Shown here piece by piece: positions 26,874 through 36,336 of a stretch of 64,000 bases of DNA. A program made the translations under genes and the position numbers. How positions within the stretch are numbered: position 1 is the stretch's first letter; each line of letters starts with the position of its first letter. The stretch comes from Parasulfitobacter algicola (GTDB lineage Bacteria; Pseudomonadota; Alphaproteobacteria; Rhodobacterales; Rhodobacteraceae). Under the pieces are notes generated by a model. That model searched no databases and was not told the DNA's origin. It saw nothing but the letters and a program-made list of their open reading frames with translations. The stretch spans positions 62,001 through 126,000 of the forward strand of contig NZ_JABUFE010000008.1 in assembly GCF_013315265.1 (NCBI RefSeq), written 5' to 3'.

Positions 26874-27743
26874 TTAATTGATCAATTTGAATTTACTTGT
26901 TTGGGTCAGTGGTAATTGGCAAGTGACGATATTTCTTTCATAAAGATCAATCAGGTGCGCCAGAACATTGCGTTCTGCGGCGGGCAACAAGGCTGGCGCG
27001 ACCTCGGTATAGATGGATCGGGCCAGTTCACGTGCCGTCGCGTCGGCATGACCAAGGGCTGATTTAATTTGGTCTTCTCGTCCTTGTCTGTGGGCGATCA
27101 AGTCAGTCAGCCTTGCCATTGGATTTTCAATCGGATCTCCGTGACCAGGATAAAAGACTTGCGTGGGTATCGTTTGCAGTTTTCGGCAAGATGTCATGAA
27201 ATCGGTCAGGTTGCCGTCTGGCGGCGACACAAGAGATGTGGCCCAACCCATGACATGATCGCCTGTAAAGATAGCATCTTGCCATTTGAAACACAGGTGA
27301 TTGCCAAGGTGTCCTGGCGTCCAGATGGCCTGGATAGCACCTGCAGCAGTTTGAATGATTTCACCGTCCTTCACTGTTATATCGGGCTGAAAACCATCAT
27401 GAATTCCTTCGCCACCCCCAATATTGTGCAGCTTAGACATGATATCGCTGCGGCCAGCGCGACTGTCACCGAAGGCAATAATTGGCGCACGGGTTTTCGC
27501 AGCCAGGGCGGGCGCAAGGGAAGAATGGTCGACGTGGCTGTGTGTAACCAAGATATGAGTGATGCGTTGCTCAGGGCCAAGCGCGTCTAAAATTGCATCA
27601 AGATGCTGCGGCAGATCGGGCCCCGGATCAATCACAGTTAAATCGGTCTGACCCAGCACATAGGTCATCGTGCCGCTAAACGTCATCGGTGATGGATTGG
27701 GTGCGCGAATTGCCCGAAGGCCATCTTGTAGCTGCATCATCAT
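26874..27743 (-). CDS. MBL-fold metallo-hydrolase (LACTB2-like)
   Basis: A 289-aa metallo-beta-lactamase-fold enzyme. Metal ligands are visible: THSHVDHS (HxHxDH), the His in IWTPGHLGNH, the Asp in FTGDHVMGW and the His in FYPGHGDP. A C-terminal winged-helix-like tail (ERNVLAHLIDLYERNIV) as in LACTB2 relatives suggests hydrolysis of a phosphodiester or thioester; substrate unknown. ATG 27743, the first of three consecutive ATGs, has GAGG upstream. It overlaps nothing and is divergent from the EnvZ-like kinase, with starts only 41 bases apart. Confidence 0.88.
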   Translation of the reverse strand: MMMQLQDGLRAIRAPNPSPMTFSGTMTYVLGQTDLTVIDPGPDLPQHLDAILDALGPEQRITHILVTHSHVDHSSLAPALAAKTRAPIIAFGDSRAGRSDIMSKLHNIGGGEGIHDGFQPDITVKDGEIIQTAAGAIQAIWTPGHLGNHLCFKWQDAIFTGDHVMGWATSLVSPPDGNLTDFMTSCRKLQTIPTQVFYPGHGDPIENPMARLTDLIAHRQGREDQIKSALGHADATARELARSIYTEVAPALLPAAERNVLAHLIDLYERNIVTCQLPLTQTSKFKLIN

Positions 27744-27784
27744 CGCGCTTTCCTCTTTCAAAGGCCGCCGCTAGGGTGCGATCC

Positions 27785-29095
27785 ATGTTTGGTTGGCTTA
27801 AAAATTATTTACCGCGCAGCCTGTATGGCCGAGCCGCCTTGATTTTGGTGCTGCCTATACTTGTGTTGCAGATTGCCTTTTCGATTGGGTTTATTCAACG
27901 TCACTTTGCAGATGTGACCAACCAGATGACCCGAAATATTGGGCTTGAAGTTGATTATCTTTTACAGGAAGTTCAGCAGGCGCCAAACAAAGAAGCTGCA
28001 ATGATTGCAGCCGCACGGCTTGCGGATCCATTGGCGTTGCGGGTTCAGTTTGATGCGCCTGCACTTTCGCCTGCGCGGCTTTGGTATGATTTCACAGGGC
28101 TAACGGTGATTTCCACTCTGCGCAATAACCGACCTGAGGTTGGTACAATTGATCTGGCCAGTCAAAACCGCCGTGTGCTGGTTGAGCTTGAAACGCGACA
28201 CGGCACACTGCTGGTTAATTTTGACAGGCGGCGCGTGTCTGCGTCTAACCCGCACCAGTTATTGGTTTGGATGGTGTTTACCGGAATCCTGATGACGGTG
28301 ATTGCCTTTATTTTCTTGCGCAACCAGCTGCGCCCGATCAAACGGCTGGCGGATGCGGCAACGGCATTCGGGAAAGGGCAAGTGCAGACCTATAAGCCGT
28401 CGGGTGCAGCAGAGGTTCGTGTTGCGGGAAATGCATTTCTGGACATGCGCAACAGGATTGAACGGCAAATCGAACAGCGCACGTTAATGCTGTCTGGGGT
28501 TAGCCATGATTTGCGTACCCCATTGACGCGATTAAAGCTGGGGCTGTCGATGATTGACGACCCAGAGGTGGAGGCAATGCAGCGTGATATCAGTGATATG
28601 CAACGGATGTTGGATGAATTCCTGAATTTTGCCCGTGATGATGCCAGTGATGCGCCTGAGAAAACCGATCCAATCGCCTTGACCCGGCAAATTGTTGAAG
28701 ATGCGAAAAGATCGGGCAATGCAGTCCAGTTGATATCAGTCAGTGGTCAAGGTCATGTGATGATGCGCCCGACGGCTGTGCGGCGGGCCATTGACAATCT
28801 GATTGGTAATGCCGTGCGATATGGAACCCGTGCCGATGTATCGGTCGCATTGATGGATAATGCGCTGCGTATCACTGTCGAAGATGACGGCCCCGGTATC
28901 CCAAGCGCCAATCGTAAGGATGCGGTCAAGCCCTTTACGCGGCTTGAACCGGGGCGCAATCAGAACAAGGGATCTGGCGTGGGCCTTGGTCTGTCGATCG
29001 CCAATGATATTGCACGTGTACACGGCGGCGCACTTCGACTTGGCGAAAGTGAAACACTGGGCGGTCTAAAGGCGGATCTGGTTTTAGCGCGTTAG
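27785..29095 (+). CDS. EnvZ-like sensor histidine kinase
   Basis: A 436-aa inner-membrane kinase. Two transmembrane helices flank a periplasmic domain (residues about 15-35 and 155-180), followed by HAMP (NQLRPIKRLADAATAFGKG), the phospho-acceptor block LSGVSHDLRTPLTRLKL, and a HATPase domain with NLIGNAVRYG (N box), VEDDGPGIP (G1) and GSGVGLGLSI (G2). This is the OmpR/EnvZ kinase layout. No response regulator gene adjoins it here, unlike the usual ompR-envZ pair. The start ATG 27785 removes an unconserved 32-codon upstream extension that would overlap the MBL gene. The stimulus is unknown. Confidence 0.92.
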   Translation: MFGWLKNYLPRSLYGRAALILVLPILVLQIAFSIGFIQRHFADVTNQMTRNIGLEVDYLLQEVQQAPNKEAAMIAAARLADPLALRVQFDAPALSPARLWYDFTGLTVISTLRNNRPEVGTIDLASQNRRVLVELETRHGTLLVNFDRRRVSASNPHQLLVWMVFTGILMTVIAFIFLRNQLRPIKRLADAATAFGKGQVQTYKPSGAAEVRVAGNAFLDMRNRIERQIEQRTLMLSGVSHDLRTPLTRLKLGLSMIDDPEVEAMQRDISDMQRMLDEFLNFARDDASDAPEKTDPIALTRQIVEDAKRSGNAVQLISVSGQGHVMMRPTAVRRAIDNLIGNAVRYGTRADVSVALMDNALRITVEDDGPGIPSANRKDAVKPFTRLEPGRNQNKGSGVGLGLSIANDIARVHGGALRLGESETLGGLKADLVLAR

Positions 29096-30207
29096 CGTTG
29101 TTGGTTTACATCTTCAAGTATAATCCGCCAAAGGATCAGCGTTGGATTTATCCAGTCATCCCCCTGATTATATCTGCCGGAATACATGACACTGACCAGA
29201 TCAAGATCAGGAAAAATCATTAATCTTTGCCCACCGTTTCCATGCGCTGACATCATGCTGTGGCGGGCTGTATCGGGCGCGACTGCAGGTTGTCGGGACA
29301 GGTACCATTGGTTCGCATAGCGCATCCCTGATGGCAAAGTGGCTTGCGGTGTCTGGCACGCTTTGATCCATTGCTCTGGTACGACTTGACGGTCGTTCCA
29401 ACGTCCGTTCGCCAGGATCATCTGACCGATCCGCGCAAGATCAGGGGCCGTCATGCGTAGACCGGATGCCGCCGAAATAACGCCATCATCCCCGCGGTTC
29501 CATTCAAACTGTGTGATACCAAGCGGGCTGAATAAATGCTGTTTGGTAAATTCGTCCAATGACTGTCCAGTACCCTGTTCAATCAGATATGCAATAAGGG
29601 CTGTACAACCGCCGTTATAATTCCAGCGTGTGCCCGGGTCAGCTATTATCGGGCGGCTAAGAATAAAGCGATACCGGTCAGGCGCACGTTCCATCGCAAT
29701 TTCACTATTGGCCGGATTATCATAGGGAATGGTTTCGTTCCAATCGGTTCCAAGCATCATGTTCAAGGCGTGGCTGACGGTCCAGCTTGCGCGTTTTGGG
29801 TCATTGGTAAGGTCCGAATATTGAGAAAACGCAGTCAACAAGGGTGTATCGGGCGCGGGGACTTTGCCCTGATCCAGCGCGATGCCGTATAGCAGACTGG
29901 TGATACTTTTGCTGACAGACCGCAGATCATGCAAAGTCGTGGGGCCAAAGGTCACTTTGCCCAAAGGACGGCCCCAGTTTTCATCTGTGCCGCTAAAATA
30001 CCGTTCCGTTACCGTTTCATTCCCGCTCAAGACCAGTACCGCATGCAAATCCTGTAAAACACCTGACTGATAGGCCAGATCAATGCGTTTGCCGATGTTC
30101 AAAGAGTTTTGAGATGTTTCTGCGGTCAAAACGTGCGCGGCCATTGTGCCAATCGCACTTGCGCCGCTTAGCTTTATAATGTGGCGTCTTGTCAAAGTCT
30201 GTATCAT
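29092..30207 (-). CDS. Serine hydrolase, class C beta-lactamase fold, Tat-exported
   Basis: A 371-aa protein. The N-terminus (TLTRRHIIKLSGASAIGTMAAHVLTAE) is a twin-arginine signal, so it is exported folded. The catalytic SxxK is visible as SVSKSITS, the Tyr motif as YNGG, and a C-terminal HGNGGQ stands where KTG is found in beta-lactamases, as in many esterase/peptidase relatives. Substrate unknown; hydrolysis of a beta-lactam or peptide bond is not shown. ATG 30207 has GGGG upstream; GTG 30210 is less likely. It overlaps the EnvZ-like gene tail to tail by 4 bases. Confidence 0.88.
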   Translation of the reverse strand: MIQTLTRRHIIKLSGASAIGTMAAHVLTAETSQNSLNIGKRIDLAYQSGVLQDLHAVLVLSGNETVTERYFSGTDENWGRPLGKVTFGPTTLHDLRSVSKSITSLLYGIALDQGKVPAPDTPLLTAFSQYSDLTNDPKRASWTVSHALNMMLGTDWNETIPYDNPANSEIAMERAPDRYRFILSRPIIADPGTRWNYNGGCTALIAYLIEQGTGQSLDEFTKQHLFSPLGITQFEWNRGDDGVISAASGLRMTAPDLARIGQMILANGRWNDRQVVPEQWIKACQTPQATLPSGMRYANQWYLSRQPAVAPDTARHSMMSAHGNGGQRLMIFPDLDLVSVMYSGRYNQGDDWINPTLILWRIILEDVNQQR

Positions 30208-30280
30208 CACGACCCCTTTGATATAGCCATTTTGGCATACCAGATTACTGATTGTCGTGCAGTGATTTTGTCAGCAGGAA

Positions 30281-30304
30281 TGCTGGCACCCTAAGATGCC
30301 AGCA
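30281..30304 (-). terminator. Hairpin after the dctD-like gene
   Basis: Perfect 8-bp inverted repeat TGCTGGCA / TGCCAGCA with an 8-base loop, 7 bases past the stop codon. No T-run on the minus strand. Confidence 0.45.
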
Positions 30305-30310
30305 ATGATT

Positions 30311-31657
30311 TCAACCAAGATAATCAGGCCGTTGCAGGCCGTATTTTGCCATCTTTTCGTTCAAGGTCCGGCGCGGAAGGCACAGTTCTTCCATGACGCT
30401 GACGATGCTGCCCTTGTGACGGCGCATGGTGTTGTCGATCAGCATGCGTTCGAATGCCTCAACATATTCCTTCAGCGGTTTGCCTTCGGTCGTCATGACG
30501 GGTTGGGCTTCTTCATTATCGGCCATCAGCAGCGAAGTGATCGATCCCGATCCGCGCCGGTTTTGCAGAACGGCGCGTTCGGCGATATTGATCAGTTGGC
30601 GCACATTTCCGGGCCAGGGGGCTTGCAACAACTGTGCAGCTTCCTGGGCACTGACCTGTGGGGCATCACAGCCATATTCATCTGCAAACTGGTCGCTAAG
30701 CCGTGTGAACAGCGACAGGATGTCTTCGCCGCGCTGCCGCAGGGGTGGCACCGTAATCCGCAAAGCGGCAAGGCGGTAAAACAGATCGGGACGCAGAGTA
30801 TCTTCACACGTGCGCCCCTGTTCCTGCAAATTACAAATCGCGATTATGCGGGTTTCGGCAGGCGTGCCCTGGTCATTGATAATGTTCAGCAAGCGGGCTT
30901 GTAGTGGTTCGCTCAGTGCCTCGATATCCTCAAGCACCAATGTGCCGCCGCGGGCCTCTTCAATGGCAGGCAGGCTGTCGCCATCTTCCATCGGACCGAA
31001 AAGCTTTTTGGTCAGTTCATCTTGGGAATAGGCAGCACAGCTGACCAGCACGAATTTCTTTGTCGCCCGCGCGCCAACCGCATGCAGGGCGTGGGCCACA
31101 AGCGTTTTACCTGTGCCGGTTTCTCCTTCGATCAAAACATGCCCATCAGCCTGACCCAAATCCAGAATGTCTTCTTTCAGACGCTCCATAATTGGGGATG
31201 CACCGATCAGCTTTTTGATCAGCGCAGATCCATCTGAGAGTTCACGCCGCAAAGCGCGGTTATCCAATGTCAGACGACGGGCTTGCGTGGCCTTTTTGGC
31301 CAGTTCGGACATGCGATCGGGGTTAAATGGTTTTTCAAGAAAATCATAAGCCCCCACACGCATGGCTTCCACGGCCATGGGCACATCGCCGTGACCAGTG
31401 ATCATAATGACGGGCAATGCGCTATCGACGCTCATCAGTCGTTTCAAAAATTGCATGCCGTCCATGCCGGGCATTTTGATGTCACTAACGACGACACCTG
31501 GGTAATCATTTCCCAAGCCTTTCAGCGCGTCTTCTGCGCTTTTGAAGGTTTCGGTTTCGTATCCTGAAAGCGCCAGCCACTGGCTGATGGATTGGCGCAT
31601 ATCCTGTTCGTCGTCCACGATTGCGATTTTCATAGGTCGGACCATATGGGGCCTCAT
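30311..31657 (-). CDS. dctD: DctD-like response regulator lacking the GAFTGA loop
   Basis: A 448-aa NtrC-type regulator: receiver domain first (phospho-acceptor Asp in VVVSDIKMPGMDG), then an AAA+ domain with Walker A GETGTGKT, then a Fis-type helix-turn-helix at the C-terminus (RRTLNEKMAKYGL). The segment that in sigma-54 activators reads LFGxxxGAFTGA is replaced here by LFGPMEDGDSLPAIEEA, and Walker B is altered (GGTLVLEDIE). So contact with sigma-54 is doubtful; NtrC of Rhodobacter capsulatus, which also lacks this loop, works with sigma-70. The ATG overlaps the dctB stop by 4 bases (ATGA). A Met at 31633 is an alternative start. Likely controls C4-dicarboxylate uptake genes elsewhere (inference). 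Confidence 0.85.
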   Translation of the reverse strand: MRPHMVRPMKIAIVDDEQDMRQSISQWLALSGYETETFKSAEDALKGLGNDYPGVVVSDIKMPGMDGMQFLKRLMSVDSALPVIMITGHGDVPMAVEAMRVGAYDFLEKPFNPDRMSELAKKATQARRLTLDNRALRRELSDGSALIKKLIGASPIMERLKEDILDLGQADGHVLIEGETGTGKTLVAHALHAVGARATKKFVLVSCAAYSQDELTKKLFGPMEDGDSLPAIEEARGGTLVLEDIEALSEPLQARLLNIINDQGTPAETRIIAICNLQEQGRTCEDTLRPDLFYRLAALRITVPPLRQRGEDILSLFTRLSDQFADEYGCDAPQVSAQEAAQLLQAPWPGNVRQLINIAERAVLQNRRGSGSITSLLMADNEEAQPVMTTEGKPLKEYVEAFERMLIDNTMRRHKGSIVSVMEELCLPRRTLNEKMAKYGLQRPDYLG

Positions 31658-33408
31658 TCCGCTGCTGCGATGTCTTCAGTTAAAATAGGCAGCTGTATTT
31701 CAAAAACTGCCCCCTTTGTGGCGGCATTCTTTGCAGTCAACCGCCCACCTAAGTCATTTATGATGCCAGAGGATATGGCAAGACCCAAGCCCACACCGTC
31801 GCCTGGCTGCTTTGTGGTGTAAAATGGCTCAAACAGGGACTCTAGATCTTCGATCCCACTGCCGTTGTCACGCACACTCAGAACGACTGTATCACCGGCG
31901 CTAAGCAGGATGTCGATAGTCGGATCATCTTCGCCTTTTGTGGCGTCCAATGCGTTGCGCAACAGGTTGATGATCACCTGTTCCAGACGCAGCCGGTCGG
32001 CCATGACCATGACGGGATCAGATGGCATTGCTTTGGTGATTTTCACACTACGGGTCTTCAGCTGCGGTTCCATCATGGACAGTGCAGAAGACACCGCAAA
32101 CCTTGTATCTACAGGCTCAAACGCATCACCGCCCTTGCGCGCATAGCTTTTCAGCTGCTTTGTGATCGCCCCCATTCGTTCGATCAGATCGTCGATCCGC
32201 TGGAATGATGACAGGGCTTCATCGGGGCGTTTGCGTTGCAGCAAAAGGCTGGCACCGGCCAGATATGTTTTCATCGCCGCCAGAGGTTGGTTCAACTCGT
32301 GACTGACCGCTGCTGACATCTCGCCAAGGGCGGCAAGCTTAGAGCTTTGGGCAAGGGTTTGTTCGGCTGCATCCAAGCTTTTTTCAACTCGTTCACGTTC
32401 GGCAACTTCCCGCTGCAAGCGGTCATTCAGCCGACGAAGTTGTGCTGTTTCCATTTGGAAAACCCGCGCCAGAGTCGCAGATTTTCGGCTAACGGCATAA
32501 AACGTCAGCGCCAACAGAATCGCAAAGCCCATGATTTCCAGCGCCAGAACGCCGTTAACCCGTTCACGCACCGAATTATAACTGGTGAATGTTGTGATCT
32601 GCCATCCCTGAAACGGGACACGCGATTGCATGCGCATCACTGGCTCTCCTGCGATAAAGGTATCGGCTGATGGCCAGTCTGTCGTGGCCTGAATGGCGCG
32701 CGCAATGGCCGAGGGCGGTGTTTGGCGATCAAGCGCTTCATCCACTTGCAGGCCACGCCATCGGGGTTCTGTTGAAAGAACAATCTGACCTGAGCTGTTC
32801 GTCACCATCACGGCATCTGTGATGCCTGCCCAACTGCGTTCGAATTTTTGTAAATCAGCTTCGACAACGATCACACCAATGACCGCGCCACGCTGTTCGA
32901 TCCGCAATGAATGCGTGAACCGAAAGCCGCCGATTTCGCGACTTTCAGCTTTAAAAATGGTGTCATTGGCACGCAGGGCATCCAGAAAAAAAGGCTCTGT
33001 CCGAAAGGACGATCCAAGTTGGCCGCGATCTGTCGATGCAACAACACGTCCATCCAAATCCAGCAACATCGCAGATGCAGCGCCTGTATTTTCGACACGT
33101 TCAAGCAGACGCTGTGATGTGTGCCGGTAATTTTTCGAATTCAGTGCGCTGATCAATGATGGATCTGTCGAAAGAAACCCTGGCATGATCGCATTCTTTT
33201 CCAGCTCGGCAATCAGGTTGCCGGTGTAAAGGGCAAGACGCACATCGGCCCGGTTGCGCGTATTTTCTGTGAACCGTTCCGTCAGCAGAACATTTGTCAT
33301 CCAGACTGTGATGACAGCCAGCGTGACAAGAACGCCAAGCGCGATTCTGATCCGCCAGGAAAATGTTCTGTCGCCGTCGCCTTGATCCTGATCGACCTGT
33401 ATCACCAT
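31654..33408 (-). CDS. dctB: DctB-like sensor histidine kinase
   Basis: A 584-aa membrane kinase. An N-terminal helix (IALGVLVTLAVITVWM), a periplasmic double-Cache-type domain (residues about 55-290; the DLDGRVVASTDRGQLG and SSGQIVLSTEPRWRG repeats are typical), a second helix, a coiled coil, then HisKA (AAVSHELNQPLAAMKTYLAG) and HATPase (NLLRNALDATKG, DNGSGI, GVGLGLAI). This is the layout of DctB, which senses C4-dicarboxylates with DctA or a TRAP system. Paired with the downstream regulator. The ATG at 33408 has a weak ribosome-binding site and lies 36 bases after purQ. Confidence 0.9.
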   Translation of the reverse strand: MVIQVDQDQGDGDRTFSWRIRIALGVLVTLAVITVWMTNVLLTERFTENTRNRADVRLALYTGNLIAELEKNAIMPGFLSTDPSLISALNSKNYRHTSQRLLERVENTGAASAMLLDLDGRVVASTDRGQLGSSFRTEPFFLDALRANDTIFKAESREIGGFRFTHSLRIEQRGAVIGVIVVEADLQKFERSWAGITDAVMVTNSSGQIVLSTEPRWRGLQVDEALDRQTPPSAIARAIQATTDWPSADTFIAGEPVMRMQSRVPFQGWQITTFTSYNSVRERVNGVLALEIMGFAILLALTFYAVSRKSATLARVFQMETAQLRRLNDRLQREVAERERVEKSLDAAEQTLAQSSKLAALGEMSAAVSHELNQPLAAMKTYLAGASLLLQRKRPDEALSSFQRIDDLIERMGAITKQLKSYARKGGDAFEPVDTRFAVSSALSMMEPQLKTRSVKITKAMPSDPVMVMADRLRLEQVIINLLRNALDATKGEDDPTIDILLSAGDTVVLSVRDNGSGIEDLESLFEPFYTTKQPGDGVGLGLAISSGIINDLGGRLTAKNAATKGAVFEIQLPILTEDIAAAE

Positions 33409-33444
33409 GCATCAAGCTTAGATTGCTGTGCGCGCGATGCCAAG

Positions 33445-34113
33445 TCAGGCCGTGACAACCGCATCAACAATTGCGCGAAACATTGCTTTGCCGTCGGTGC
33501 CGCCGTGGCCATCATCTGCGGCGCGTTCCGGGTGGGGCATCATGCCAAGCACACGGCGGTTTTCTGATAAAATGCCTGCGATATCGCTGACTGATCCATT
33601 CGGATTGTCCGTATAGCTAAAGGCCACGCGATCCTGATCTTTCAGCTGCGCCACTATTGTATCATCGGCGACATAATTGCCGTCATGATGGGCAATCGGA
33701 ATGCTTAGAATATCGCCTGCATTATAGCCATGGGTGAAGTCACTGTTTGAAGTCACAACCTCAAGCCCGATGTATTTGCAGATATATTTCAGGCCTGCGT
33801 TGCGCATCAGAACACCGGGCAACAGGCCGGTTTCGGTCAAAATCTGAAAGCCATTGCAAACCCCCAAAAGATATCCGCCACGGTTTGCATGGTTGATCAC
33901 TGCTTTGCAGATCGGTGATTTTGCGGCAATCGCACCGCAGCGCAGATAATCGCCAAAGGAAAATCCGCCAGGGATAGCGACAAAGTCTGTACCGTCAGGT
34001 AGGTCTGCATCTTTGTGCCAGACCATAGTGACATCAGCACCTGCGGCCTTGAGTGCCACGGCCATGTCGCGGTCACAGTTTGATCCGGGAAAAACGACGA
34101 CGGCAGCTTTCAT
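33445..34113 (-). CDS. purQ: Phosphoribosylformylglycinamidine synthase, glutaminase subunit
   Basis: Supplies ammonia for FGAM synthase (with PurL and PurS) in purine synthesis. A 222-aa class I glutaminase; the start [15 protein letters not shown] is typical, the catalytic Cys is in [11 protein letters not shown], and the His/Glu pair lies in MPHPERA. Start at 34113. Separated from purS by an alcohol dehydrogenase gene, which is unusual. Confidence 0.97.
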   Translation of the reverse strand: MKAAVVVFPGSNCDRDMAVALKAAGADVTMVWHKDADLPDGTDFVAIPGGFSFGDYLRCGAIAAKSPICKAVINHANRGGYLLGVCNGFQILTETGLLPGVLMRNAGLKYICKYIGLEVVTSNSDFTHGYNAGDILSIPIAHHDGNYVADDTIVAQLKDQDRVAFSYTDNPNGSVSDIAGILSENRRVLGMMPHPERAADDGHGGTDGKAMFRAIVDAVVTA

Positions 34114-34122
34114 GGGATACTC

Positions 34123-35160
34123 CTAATTCTGAAAATCGGTAATGACGGCAACGCCGGGCGGCATGGGGCCGTTAAAGGCGCGCAGTTCATCGCTGGCACC
34201 TGACAGAGGGATTTCGCGTGCAACAAGCGGGGCCATATCCACGTCGCCGCGTTCGATCAGCCCAAGCAGACTGGGATAGCGCCATGGGGGCATGCCACGT
34301 GTGCCGTAAAGGGCCAGATTGCCCTGATAAACAGCACTCATGTTGATCTCCATCCGGGCGGTGTGGCCGACGGGCATACCCACTTGCACATGCCGTCCCA
34401 TGGGGCGCAGACATTCAATGGATGCGTTGGCTGTTTGCGCAATTCCCAAAGCTTCGACAGACACATGCGCGCCGCCGCCTGTGATGTCCTTGATCGCTTG
34501 CGCCACATTGCCATCGGTTGCATTCACAGCAGCCGTGGCCCCCAGTGACATCGCATGATCCAGCTTTTCCTGCACGATATCCACGACGATGACATGCGCG
34601 CCGAGGGTACGGCCAAGAAGCATTGCCGACAGTCCAACGCCGCCTGTGCCATGCACGGCCAGCCATTCGCCGGCCTGCAAAGCGGCGCGCCCAGTCAACG
34701 CATGCCAGCTTGTGGTCACACGGCACCCAAGGCCTGCAGCGATTTTTGGGGATATGCTATCGGGCAAAAGTGCCAGATTATGATCCAGAGGTACGGGGAT
34801 ATATTCAGCAAAAGCCCCCGGTTCAACAAAGCCCGGCAGTCGCTGATTGGGGCAGGTCGGTTGATGGCCTGATTGGCACGACGGACAACTGCCGCAAGCC
34901 AGAATGAAAGGAGCAATCAGCCGGTCGCCAATTTTGTAACGCGCGGATGGTCCCGCTTCGACCACGGTTCCGCAATATTCGTGACCCTGAATTTGCCCAG
35001 GCTTTACACGCGGGTGTTCACCAGTCCAGCCATGCCAGTCTGATCGGCACACGCCGCAGGCTTCGACTTTTAACACAACCCCGTCTTTGGGGCAGACAGG
35101 ATCGGCCACAGTTTCCAGCGACAAATCTTCGTTATATGCGCGCAGGACGGCTGCGCGCAT
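34123..35160 (-). CDS. Zinc-dependent alcohol dehydrogenase inside the pur operon
   Basis: A 345-aa medium-chain dehydrogenase. Catalytic zinc ligands are suggested by CGVCRSDWHGWTGEHP and GHEYCGTV; the structural zinc cluster is visible as CGSCPSCQSGHQPTC. The NAD(P) motif is VHGTGGVGLSAMLL, with Asp in VIVVDIV favouring NAD. Substrate unknown. It starts at ATG 35160, overlapping the purS stop by one base (TGATG), and ends 9 bases before purQ, so it is embedded in the purC-S-Q transcript. A longer frame to 35217 would overlap purS and is rejected. Confidence 0.9.
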   Translation of the reverse strand: MRAAVLRAYNEDLSLETVADPVCPKDGVVLKVEACGVCRSDWHGWTGEHPRVKPGQIQGHEYCGTVVEAGPSARYKIGDRLIAPFILACGSCPSCQSGHQPTCPNQRLPGFVEPGAFAEYIPVPLDHNLALLPDSISPKIAAGLGCRVTTSWHALTGRAALQAGEWLAVHGTGGVGLSAMLLGRTLGAHVIVVDIVQEKLDHAMSLGATAAVNATDGNVAQAIKDITGGGAHVSVEALGIAQTANASIECLRPMGRHVQVGMPVGHTARMEINMSAVYQGNLALYGTRGMPPWRYPSLLGLIERGDVDMAPLVAREIPLSGASDELRAFNGPMPPGVAVITDFQN

Positions 35161-35399
35161 CAAATCATCTCGACCCGGTAGCTTTCGATGACAGTATTCG
35201 CCAACAACTTTTCGCACATGTCATTGACTTGTGCTTCGGCCTTGGCCGCATCGCTTTCGGTCAGATCAAGCTCAACCACTTTGCCCTGACGCACGCCGTT
35301 GACGCCGTCAAACCCAAGCGATCCCAAGGCGTGACGTACCGCTTCACCCTGCGGATCAAGAACGCCGTTTTTCAGCATGACATGGACACGTGCTTTCAT
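35160..35399 (-). CDS. purS: FGAM synthase subunit PurS
   Basis: The small (79 aa) structural subunit joining PurL and PurQ. The sequence MKARVHVMLKNGVLDPQGEAVRHAL and the GKVVELDL strand are typical. It is 17 bases downstream of purC and overlaps the alcohol dehydrogenase start by one base. Confidence 0.96.
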   Translation of the reverse strand: MKARVHVMLKNGVLDPQGEAVRHALGSLGFDGVNGVRQGKVVELDLTESDAAKAEAQVNDMCEKLLANTVIESYRVEMI

Positions 35400-35416
35400 T
35401 CCAGGATCCTTGGCTT

Positions 35417-36181
35417 TCAGTTAATCAATGTTGGTTTTGGCATATGGGTCGCATTCGCGGGCATAACGCCCAGACGCCGCGCGACCTCGGTATAGGCATC
35501 GGTCAGATTGCCCAAATCGCGGCGAAAGACATCTTTGTCCAGTTTTTGACCTGTTTCAATATCCCACAAACGGCAGCTGTCGGGGCTGATTTCATCGGCG
35601 ATGATCAGACGCTGATAGTCGCCTTCCCAAACGCGACCGATCTCAATCTTGAAATCCACCAGTTTGATGCCGACGCCGTACATCAGGCCGGACATATAGT
35701 CGTTTACCCGCAACGCAAGCGCTACCATGTCGTCCATGTCCTGCTGGCTGGCCCAGCCAAAGGCGATGATGTGTTCTTCACTAACCAATGGATCGCCAAG
35801 GGCATCGTCTTTATAACAGAATTCCACAATGGGGCGGGGCAGGGCGGTGCCTTCCTCAAGCCCCAAACGCTTGGAGATTGTTCCGGCGGCAAAATTGCGC
35901 ACGATGACTTCCAGCGGAATAATTTCAACCGACCGGATCAGCTGTTCACGCATATTGATGCGTTTCAGAAAATGCGTGGGCACACCAATGTGGTTCAAAC
36001 CGGTCATGAAAAATTCGCTAAGACGGTTGTTCAACACGCCCTTGCCTTCGATCACGTCACGTTTTTCCGCGTTATAGGCGGTGGCATCATCCTTAAAATA
36101 CTGCACAAAAGTCCCCGGTTCCGGGCCTTCATACAGAATTTTAGCTTTGCCTTCATAAATCTTCTTACGCCGTGCCATCAT
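35417..36181 (-). CDS. purC: SAICAR synthetase
   Basis: Ligates aspartate to CAIR in purine synthesis. A 254-aa protein with the usual N-terminal [21 protein letters not shown], the [15 protein letters not shown] segment, and the C-terminal motif [10 protein letters not shown] with [15 protein letters not shown]. First gene of the minus-strand pur run. Divergent from the ATPase inhibitor zeta gene. Confidence 0.97.
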   Translation of the reverse strand: MMARRKKIYEGKAKILYEGPEPGTFVQYFKDDATAYNAEKRDVIEGKGVLNNRLSEFFMTGLNHIGVPTHFLKRINMREQLIRSVEIIPLEVIVRNFAAGTISKRLGLEEGTALPRPIVEFCYKDDALGDPLVSEEHIIAFGWASQQDMDDMVALALRVNDYMSGLMYGVGIKLVDFKIEIGRVWEGDYQRLIIADEISPDSCRLWDIETGQKLDKDVFRRDLGNLTDAYTEVARRLGVMPANATHMPKPTLIN

Positions 36182-36336
36182 TACTCCGATCTTGCCGTGC
36201 CGGGGCGAGTCCCAATGCGGCTGATGTTGTCATACGGCAAGCGCGTTGGTCTCGCAAGATACAGCCAAGGGGTTGCGAGACAGCTTTGGGAAGGGCATAT
36301 CACAAAAAGAACGAGAACCTTTAAGGGAATGATGGC

